From NCBI GenBank assembly GCA_903862645.1, contig CAIOZF010000085.1:62001-126000 (forward strand): a DNA stretch of 64,000 nt, read 5' to 3'. This stretch comes from an uncultured Gammaproteobacteria bacterium (GTDB lineage: Bacteria > Pseudomonadota > Gammaproteobacteria > Pseudomonadales > Pseudohongiellaceae). The position numbers and the translations under genes were made by a program. The notes under the pieces are model-generated. The model was given only the letters and a program-made list of their open reading frames with translations, did not search any database and was not told the DNA's origin. Below, one piece after another: positions 56,323 to 64,000 of the stretch. The first letter of the stretch is position 1. Each line of letters begins with the position of its first letter.

Positions 56323-58866
56323 TTAGATGTCCATCTTGAAACGTGCGTACCAGAAGGCACCGTTCGGGCTGAACCCAGCGTTCGTCACGTACTTGTTGCT
56401 GGTAGAGCCGATGATGTCGACAGGGCGAACCTTCTCCGGCATGGTATTGAGGATGTTATCCGCGCCGATGATTAAAGTGTAACGATCGCGGAACGTGTAA
56501 GCAGCCTCGCCGCCGAAGATCACTTCGGAACCTACCCAGTAATCGCGTGCCGGTACTGCGTTGGCGGGTACTGAGAAGTACTCGTCGTAGTAGTTGGCCT
56601 GCAGGGTGAAGCGCCAGTCAGTGATTGTGTGGTTGACGCGGAAGTTGCCACGGTTGGCAGGAATTCCGCTTTCCAGATCAGCAACGTTGGCGCGGGTCAG
56701 CAGGCCTGGCGTGAAGCTGTCCAGTTGCTGCTTGGTCCATGCCCAGGAGGCGGCCAGTTCAGTGCGGCCGAAGTCGTTCCAGTCCATCGCATACGACCCA
56801 ACCAGTTCAACACCCTCGTTGGTGGTGGACATGTCGTTGGTGTAGTAGTTGAACGACACGATGCTGCGCGCGCCGGAGATGCCTGAGGCTTCCAGTTGCT
56901 GTGCAATGGCTTCGGTGATGTCAAAGGTCGCAGAGTTCAGGATGCGGTCACGCAGATCGATGCGGAAGTAATCCAGCGTCAGGTCCAGACCGCCGATTTC
57001 GGTGGCCACACCGATACTGAAGTTGCGGGATTTCTCCGGGGTCAGTTCCGCACCACCAAACCGCTGTGATATCGGGTTGGTAGGAGGAATCTGTCCCTGG
57101 GTCACCGGAATGCCATCCACAGTACCAGTGCTGATGTTGGAGATGTTGGCCTGGCCGGGTGATGGAGCACGGAAGCCGGTGCTGATCGTGCTGCGGAGAT
57201 TGGTGGTGTCTGTCAGCGCATAGCGTGCGGTCAGCTTGCCATTGGTGGTACCGCCGAAGGTGTTGTAGAAGTCTTCGTAGCGGATTGCAGCACCGAGCAA
57301 CAGTCTTTCCGTTGCGTCCGCTTCCAGGTCGGCATAGATACTCCAGTTCTTGCGGTCCCAGCTGCCCTGCTGATCAGGACCGAATCCTTGGAAGCCGTCG
57401 GAGCCCACGCCCAGGCCCAGGTTGGCATACGGGCCAATCCGGTAAGAGTCCTGGTCCTTGGAGGCCACTTTGAAGATCTCACGACGCCATTCCAGACCGT
57501 ACGCAACGTTCAGCGGTGAATACAGACCCACTTCGAAAGCCTTCGACAGGTCCAGGTTGAGGTTGTTCTCGATGGTGGTGTAGATACCTGGAGAGAAGCT
57601 GGTGGGAGAATCTGGTCCCATGGATGGGTTGGTGGTGTTGGAGATGAAGTAAGTGATCTCCGAGAAGCCATTGCCCAAGCTCAGGTCGAAGGTGGTGCCG
57701 TCATCCAGCTCACCCTTGATGCCGGTGGTATTGGACATGTCGCGTACCTGGCCGCCGAAGTCTGGCGTGTAACCACCTGGGAACTTCTCAAGGAAGGTAA
57801 AGCACTGAGGATCGGCCAGGCCTGCCTGGGCAGCTGCCACGGAGCTGGTCACTTTGGTCACTGGATTAACGCCGCGCGGGATAGTCGGGCAGGTGGTGCC
57901 TGTGCCTGGCGTCAAATCGATCATGAGCTGGTTGGCGCCACGGGTGAATACGCCGCTGCGGTTTTCCGGGTTGCGGTAGAAGAAGCCAAGGTCGACGTCC
58001 TTCTCGCTATAGCCGCCGAAGGAGTACAGCGTCTGGTCGCCGCCCAGATCAACGCCGATGTTCGCGAACAGGTTGATGATCTGGGTGTCCGGCAGGCCCT
58101 GGTGCTGGGCATTGACGCGTACTACCTTGTTGCCGTTGTTGATCAGTGTTTGAGCATCGCCGCGCTGGATGCTGCGGTCGCTGCGCTTCTGGTTGGTCAT
58201 GTCCATACTGAGGCTGGCGAAACCGGTGTCACCGAGCGGCAGGCCGAGGTTGGCTGCCATGTAATTCAGCTGACCGTCATCAGTCTCGGTGTACATGCCG
58301 GTTTTGGTTTCGATTGACAGACCTTCACTGTTTTCCTTGAGCATGAAGTTGATTACGCCGGCGATGGCGTCGGAACCGTACTGAGCCGCAGAGCCGTCAC
58401 GCAGCACTTCCACCTGACGCAGGGCAATGGTTGGAATCTGGGCGATGTCCGGGAAGTGCGTCCCTTCGCGACCGAATTGTACTGCTGCAGAGCGGTGACG
58501 ACGCTTGCCGTTCACTAGAACCAGCGTGTCGTCAGCGGGAAGGCCGCGCAATGTGGCAGGGCGCACCAGGCTGTTGGAGTCGTTGATGTCCTGAGTGTCT
58601 ACGTTGAAGGTTGGCACCAGGTTGCGCAGCAGGTCGTTGATGTCCGCCGTGCCTTGATCCTGGAAGTCTGTTGCTGAGAACACATCGACCGGAGCTGCGG
58701 AGTCGAGCGCTGTTCTGGGTGCACGGCGTGAACCGGTTACCACAACTTCTTCGATGTCCGCACCCTGACCCGGGGCTTGCGCCATGGCAACAGGTGCGGT
58801 GGTGGCGGCGATTGAACCCAGCAGGGCTGCAACCGACGACATGGTCAGCAGGTTTGAAATTTTCAT
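56323..58866 (-). CDS. TonB-dependent receptor
   Basis: IEEVVVTGSRRAPRTALDSAAPVDVFSATDFQDQGTADINDLLRNLVPTFN plug, then barrel, C-terminal FWYARFKMDI. Confidence 0.9.
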   Translation of the reverse strand: MKISNLLTMSSVAALLGSIAATTAPVAMAQAPGQGADIEEVVVTGSRRAPRTALDSAAPVDVFSATDFQDQGTADINDLLRNLVPTFNVDTQDINDSNSLVRPATLRGLPADDTLVLVNGKRRHRSAAVQFGREGTHFPDIAQIPTIALRQVEVLRDGSAAQYGSDAIAGVINFMLKENSEGLSIETKTGMYTETDDGQLNYMAANLGLPLGDTGFASLSMDMTNQKRSDRSIQRGDAQTLINNGNKVVRVNAQHQGLPDTQIINLFANIGVDLGGDQTLYSFGGYSEKDVDLGFFYRNPENRSGVFTRGANQLMIDLTPGTGTTCPTIPRGVNPVTKVTSSVAAAQAGLADPQCFTFLEKFPGGYTPDFGGQVRDMSNTTGIKGELDDGTTFDLSLGNGFSEITYFISNTTNPSMGPDSPTSFSPGIYTTIENNLNLDLSKAFEVGLYSPLNVAYGLEWRREIFKVASKDQDSYRIGPYANLGLGVGSDGFQGFGPDQQGSWDRKNWSIYADLEADATERLLLGAAIRYEDFYNTFGGTTNGKLTARYALTDTTNLRSTISTGFRAPSPGQANISNISTGTVDGIPVTQGQIPPTNPISQRFGGAELTPEKSRNFSIGVATEIGGLDLTLDYFRIDLRDRILNSATFDITEAIAQQLEASGISGARSIVSFNYYTNDMSTTNEGVELVGSYAMDWNDFGRTELAASWAWTKQQLDSFTPGLLTRANVADLESGIPANRGNFRVNHTITDWRFTLQANYYDEYFSVPANAVPARDYWVGSEVIFGGEAAYTFRDRYTLIIGADNILNTMPEKVRPVDIIGSTSNKYVTNAGFSPNGAFWYARFKMDI

Positions 58867-59183
58867 AGTTCTATTCCCTTGTCTTCATTTTCTAGTTTAG
58901 CGAAGGATGGTTTCTAAATTACTTCAGTCCTGTACGGCAGCCCTTCTATGCAAGGTGGTCCTTGCAGGGACTTTGTAAACTCCAGTGGGTCGTGAAGTGG
59001 GTCAACAACATAGCGCTTCCAATTATCGCGAGAGGGGGCCGGGAAATCCTCCCCAAAACCTTCTGAATACCTCCTATAACTCTGGAAGGAGCTGATATAG
59101 GGGCGTGCAGACGGATTGGGCACTACTTGCCTTGCTGAATCATGAAATGCAGAAATCGAGAAGGCCGGAGCGATCTACGGCGA

Positions 59184-61278
59184 TCAATGCTGCAGTATGG
59201 CCAGCTTGCGGGAGCTCAGATCGGACCACTGTTCGGTAGTCCAGAGATTGTTGCGGGAAAGGAAGGTATTGCTCTCGTAGGCTTGACGAGAATTTTCGCT
59301 CAGCCCTACCCCGGTGACTGACTCGGTCGCCATGATCCCTTCCATTAGCTGACGCTGCCAGCTAATGCCGAGTCCCACTTCTTCCAGCATGGCCTGGTAG
59401 CGGGGGTCTTCCAGCACGGAATCGGGGAAATATTTCTCGGCGGCGTGAGTGACATTGAACAAGCGGCGTTTCTGGATTGCCGTCAGATTGCGCCAAAGCT
59501 TGATGCCTGTCTCGACATCACCCAGCATGAAGCTGAGGGCGCCCTTGTTGAAACCGAAATCACCTTCCCGGCTCATGATGTCCTGGTAGGCCTCATTGCC
59601 TAACGAGACTTTGCCACTGAGGAAGCCGATGACGGCCTCGCTGAAGTGGGCGAGAATGCCGTCGTTATCCACTTCACGCTGACGGTTCAGATAGCTCTCC
59701 GCTTGGCCGAAATCACCAGTCAGAGCAGAACTCGTCGCGACCGTTCCCAGAAAACCGATGTGATACGGGCGCTCCTGGAGCTGGCCTTTGGCGCCGAGCA
59801 ACATGGCGCGTGGCGGCTGAATGTTGTTGCGGTAGCTCCAGACCTCATCGGGAGAAATCTCGAAAGGGCCGACTTCGCCGGCGGCGTCGAGTAGTCTGCT
59901 GGCCTCGTCATACAGCCGTGCGCCGATCAGGAACAGCGCGTAGTGGGCTACTGCAAACTCCGGCGGATGGCCGGTGAGAATCTGCTCGCGCATCTGCATT
60001 TCCTGCTGAATCTGGTTGTTGCCACCCATGCGCAGACGTATTTCATTGAGAGAGCTGAGTACCTGGCTGTCTGGCGCTATACGGGAGACTTCGCGGTGGA
60101 TGTCGGCGATCAGCAGGCTCAGTTCTTCAATCCTGGCATCGCTGCTGTATACAGCCAGGTTGTTCGCGGCCGTGGCAGCGCCGTGGTAGGCGTTGAGGAA
60201 TTCGGGGTCCAGCTCGATGGCGGCCAAGTGATAGTCGATGGCGCGCTGGAAGTCTTCGGGGGCTGAACTGATTGTAGTAGAACTCGCCGCGCAGGAATTT
60301 CTCGTAGGCCAGTGCGTTGGTGGTGCCCCAGTCGAGCATCTCCGAACGTTCCTCTTCGTCGAGGTGAACGCTCAGGGCGCTGACTACATTGGAGACGATC
60401 TGATCCTGCACGCCAAACAGGTCCTGAATCGGAAAATCGAATTGGTCGGAATATTGATGGAGGCCGTCTCTGGTGCGGATCAGCTGGACTGTCACGCGCA
60501 GGCGACCCTCGGCGGACTGCACGCTGCCCTGCAGCACATGATCGGCGTTCAGGGTCTGGGCGCGTTCGATGGCCCGTTCCGCTGAACGATTGTCTTCCGG
60601 TTCATCGAGCCCGCGTCCGGGCGACAAGACTTCCAGGTGGCTCAGTTTGGAGAGGCCGTGCACCAGTGATTCGCGCAGTCCATCCGTGACGAACTTGTTG
60701 TCGGCGCTCGGTTCAAGGTCCACAAAAGGCAGCACGGCGAGACGCACAACTTCATCTTTATTGCTGGCCACCTGCTGAGCGGGCCACATTAGCACAGCCA
60801 GGAAGATGGCGGCGGCCGCCCCGCCGGCCATGATGCGTTTGTCCAGCAGTGCGCTGAAGCGCAGCTTCAGTGGAGAGATTTGTGTCACCTCCAGCGCTGG
60901 GACTTTTTCGGAAATCGCCTGCGCGCCCGCAATCGGGGCGGTCATGACCACCTCGGCGATCAGCGAGTAGCCACGCTTGGGAATCGTCCTTATATAAGTA
61001 GGATTGTGTGCATCGTCCCCGAGAGCGCTGCGCAGTTCTGCGATGGCCTTGTGGACGGCATGATCAGATGGAAACGAACCCTGCCAGAAACGGTTGAGCA
61101 ACTCCTCGTGACCGACCACCGCGCCAGCCTGCTCTGCAAGGTAATGAAGAACGTCCATGCTGCGGGGCGTCACTTTCACCTCGGTGCCGCCCTGAATCAG
61201 CGTGCAAGTGGTGAGCGATGCCTCCCAGTCTCCGATCTTTACTCTGCTTAATTTGTCTGACGCCACTGACTGTTTCAT
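59184..61278 (-). pseudogene. CadC-like winged-helix regulator with TM and TPR-like C-terminus; +1 frameshift near 60258-60262
   Basis: ORF 60127..61323 carries the wHTH (VKVTPRSMDVLHYLAEQAGAVVGHEELLNRFWQG...NPTYIRTIPKRGYSLIAEV) and TM; ORF 59184..60227 continues it in another frame (YYNQFS / PEDFQRAIDYHLAAIELDPEFLNAYHGAA). Confidence 0.8.
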
Positions 61279-61522
61279 CCGGTTAGAAAATGATCGAGCA
61301 CACTTGCTGCAGATCGGCTTCAAGTAGATATGAGAACGTTTGAGAGGTCAAGGGAGCGGCAAAGTGGTGCAAAGTGCAGCTGTGAGGCTGGGGGCCCTGC
61401 TTTAGGAGGTTTTCAGAAGGATTTTGGGAGGACTTTCCGAGTGTCGATCGCAATAATTCAATAGCCCTGACACCCTGGCTTGAGGTGGGTATCAGTACCA
61501 TTCGTCAAAGAGGATCAAGCAA

Positions 61523-63088
61523 GTGTCAAATCCAGTTTCCCGTCGTGAGTTTCTCAATCTGCTCGCCGCTACCGGTGGAACGGCCGCCATCATCGGTATC
61601 ACCAGCGCCCTCGGCATGATTCCTTCCAGCGCTGCGGCATCGGTGCCCGACATGCTGCGGTTGAGCAACCAGAACCGCAAGGCCGTAATTCTCGGTGCAG
61701 GTATCGCAGGGCTCACCGTCGCCTACGAACTCACCAAGGCGGGTTATGACTGCACCGTGCTGGAGTCCTCGCACCGTTTCGGTGGCCGCGTGTTTACCGT
61801 GAGGGCGGGCACGTTGATTGACGAGATTGGTAATCCGCAGTACCGCGAGTTTGACGACGAGCCGCACATGTATTTCAACGCCGGCGCCGCCCGTATCCCC
61901 AGTACCCACACCAATGTTCTGCATTACTGCAAGGAACTGGGGGTAGAGCTGGAGCTGTTCATCAACGAGAACAAGATGGCGTGGATTCAGGACGACAACA
62001 TCATGGGCGGCAAGCCCATCCGTAATGCTGAGTTCACCACCAATGTGCGCGGCTTCATGGCGGAGTTGATGAGCAAGGCGATGTCCGAAGTTCAGCTCGA
62101 TCAGCCGTTTACCGACGAAGAGGCGGGGCTGGTGATGCAGATGATCGGGGCCTTCGGCGACCTCAATCCGGAAGGGAAATATACCGGCAGCACCCGTGCG
62201 GGCTATGCGTCCGGTAACTACGTGACTCACACCGTGCAGAAGGAAATGATCGACGTCCGCAATCTGCTGCGCGCCAATGCCGCGCGTCAGGTGCTAAGTG
62301 ACAACGAGGGCGAGACTGGTCCGATGCTCATGCAGGCAGTCGGTGGCATGGACAGAGTTCCTGCCGGTTTTGCCCGTCAACTCGACTCCAAGATCAAGTA
62401 CCGGGCGCAGGTGCTGGCTCTGAACCTGCGTGAGGATGGCGTCACCGTGGAGTATCAGCAGGATGGTCAGAGGCAGGTGATTGAGGCCGATTACTGCTTC
62501 AACTCCATCCCCAGTCACTTCATGAGTGGCATTCCCAATAATCTGCCGACTGAGTACACACAGGCGATGAAGTACATCCGTCGCGGGACGGCGTACAAGG
62601 GTGCGTTCCAGGCAAAAGAACGTTTCTGGGAGAAGGAAGGTATCTACGGCGGTATCAGCTGGACCAATCAGCCCATCCGCCAAGTGTGGTATCCGCCGCA
62701 CGGTATTCACAAAGCCAAGGGCGTGGTGCTCGCCGCGTATGACTACGGCAATGGCATGTCTTTCACCCGCATGACGCACGCCGAGCGCATCGAAGCGATG
62801 ATCGCTCAGGGTGAGAAAGTGCACCCGGATTACCGCAACATGGTAGAGAAAGGCGTAACGATCGCCTGGCACCGCATGAACCACATGCTCGGCTGTTCCG
62901 CGCGTTGGAACGTCGAGACGCCCGAAGAAGAGCAGATCTTCAGCACCCTGCAGCGCTCGGTCAACGGCCGTCACTGGCTGATCGGCGACCAGGTCAGCAA
63001 GCACACGGCCTGGATTGAGAGCGCCATGCAGTCCGCCCACGTCGCCCTCGCCGAACTAGACCAGCGCGTGCGCGCCGAACCCGCCTAA
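61523..63088 (+). CDS. Flavin monoamine oxidase family protein with Tat-like signal
   Basis: SRREFLNLLAATGGTAAIIG; AVILGAGIAGLTVAYELTKAGYDCTVLESSHRFGGRVFTVR; C-terminal NGRHWLIGDQVSKHTAWIESAMQSAHVAL. Confidence 0.9.
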   Translation: MSNPVSRREFLNLLAATGGTAAIIGITSALGMIPSSAAASVPDMLRLSNQNRKAVILGAGIAGLTVAYELTKAGYDCTVLESSHRFGGRVFTVRAGTLIDEIGNPQYREFDDEPHMYFNAGAARIPSTHTNVLHYCKELGVELELFINENKMAWIQDDNIMGGKPIRNAEFTTNVRGFMAELMSKAMSEVQLDQPFTDEEAGLVMQMIGAFGDLNPEGKYTGSTRAGYASGNYVTHTVQKEMIDVRNLLRANAARQVLSDNEGETGPMLMQAVGGMDRVPAGFARQLDSKIKYRAQVLALNLREDGVTVEYQQDGQRQVIEADYCFNSIPSHFMSGIPNNLPTEYTQAMKYIRRGTAYKGAFQAKERFWEKEGIYGGISWTNQPIRQVWYPPHGIHKAKGVVLAAYDYGNGMSFTRMTHAERIEAMIAQGEKVHPDYRNMVEKGVTIAWHRMNHMLGCSARWNVETPEEEQIFSTLQRSVNGRHWLIGDQVSKHTAWIESAMQSAHVALAELDQRVRAEPA

Positions 63089-63090
63089 CC

Positions 63091-63117
63091 CACTGCGTGG
63101 GTCAGACCCGCGCAGTG
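63091..63117. terminator. Palindrome just after the amine oxidase stop codon
   Basis: CACTGCGTGGGTC-A-GACCCGCGCAGTG, one T/G mismatch (wobble). Confidence 0.4.
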
Positions 63118-63420
63118 CTTTGAATTTTCAGGGGATATCCAGGTCCGACCCGAATTTTGGTGAGGTCGTAATTCTCTTTACTCCTTTTCCCTCGGCTGCT
63201 GTGGCCGCTGCGGGATTTTTTCGGATACGCGATCTCCGTGGTTGTCAGCGCGGCAAAGATACTTTTCGTTCCGTGGCTGCCGCTTATGACGTAAAATGCT
63301 CCTGCGCTCACTCTAGGCAGACCGGTCCTGACATGCAGGACGAGACTGGGACGCGCCAATAAAAAGTACACTTGTGGCATAAGTACCACACCCCTATTTC
63401 CACTAATTTCAAGCACCGCT

Positions 63421-63915
63421 ATGAAAACTCTGTATTTGTTGCGCCACGCGAAGTCGAGCTGGGCGACGCCGGACGTTAAAGATTTTGATCGCCCGCTGAA
63501 CGAGCGTGGTTTCAGTGATGCCCCCGAGATGGCTGCACGCCTTAAGGAGCGCGGCGAGAAGATCGAACTCGTGGTCAGCAGCCCCGCGCTGCGTGCCTAC
63601 ACCACCGCGACTATTTTTTGTGAAGTGCTCGGAATCGACCCCAGCAGCATCGTGCAGAACCGGCAGATCTATCTCGCCGGGAGCCCGAAGCTGCAGCAGC
63701 TGATCAGTCTGTTCGACGAGAGCGCAAGCAGTGCCATGTTGGTGGCACACAACCCGGCGTTGACCGACCTTGCCAATGACTTGGCCCATGCTGGCATCGA
63801 CAATGTCCCAACCTGCGGAATCGTCGTTCTGCAGCTGCCCGTCGAACACTGGTTTGATTTGCAGCCAGGGCAGGCGCGCTTGCTGCGGTTCAACTTCCCC
63901 AAGAATCCCGACTAG
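63421..63915 (+). CDS. sixA: SixA-type phosphohistidine phosphatase (histidine phosphatase family)
   Basis: MKTLYLLRHAKSSWATPDVKDFDRPLNERG; SSPALRAYTTA; MLVAHNPALTDLAN. Confidence 0.85.
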   Translation: MKTLYLLRHAKSSWATPDVKDFDRPLNERGFSDAPEMAARLKERGEKIELVVSSPALRAYTTATIFCEVLGIDPSSIVQNRQIYLAGSPKLQQLISLFDESASSAMLVAHNPALTDLANDLAHAGIDNVPTCGIVVLQLPVEHWFDLQPGQARLLRFNFPKNPD

Positions 63916-63932
63916 CGCCTTTGAGGAAGACC

Positions 63933-64000
63933 ATGCCCCCGTCCAGACCCCTGCTGTTGAGCCTTACCCTGTTGTCGCTGTTCAGCTGCATGGAGTCTTC
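63933..64000 (+). CDS. 5' end of a lipoprotein-like gene, truncated by the window edge
   Basis: GAGGA then ATG; MPPSRPLLLSLTLLSLFSCMES signal/lipobox. Confidence 0.45.
   Translation, partial: MPPSRPLLLSLTLLSLFSCMES

Overview
A 64 kb chromosomal window of moderately high GC from a proteobacterium, most likely a gammaproteobacterium (OxyR, FinR/Fpr, ClpP-like, SixA and DeaD homologues, plus Pseudomonas-style REP repeats). It is gene-dense. I saw no rRNA, tRNA, CRISPR array or intact transposase/prophage. Main blocks: (i) 0.2-8.5 kb: nine-heme cytochrome c, alginate-export-type outer-membrane porin, two NHL beta-propeller proteins, a quinoprotein with an N-terminal cytochrome c domain, and a CHRD protein; (ii) 8.67-10.0 kb: a gene graveyard with decayed M28 peptidase, S-formylglutathione hydrolase and PPOX-family remnants; (iii) 10.05-14.1 kb: a mycobacterial-like polyprenyl-phosphoryl-arabinose module (GtrA, DprE1-like, DprE2-like, HAD-UbiA fusion); (iv) finR-fpr divergon, redoxin, MMPL/RND exporter, ClpP-like protease; (v) oxyR with a candidate divergent small RNA; (vi) molybdenum hydroxylase pair, Sua5/TsaC; (vii) phosphodiesterase, TonB receptor and phnCDEE-type transporter; (viii) DEAD-box helicase with a long repetitive basic tail, GDPD, DUF5916-like protein, M1-M28-PDZ fusion protease; (ix) 55-63 kb: an exported RidA, diheme cytochrome, TonB receptor, winged-helix/TPR regulator (frameshifted) and Tat-type amine oxidase cluster. 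A REP-like palindrome family is scattered through the window; one copy lies inside the phnD signal-peptide coding region. All calls come from reading the sequence and recalling protein families; no database search was run.
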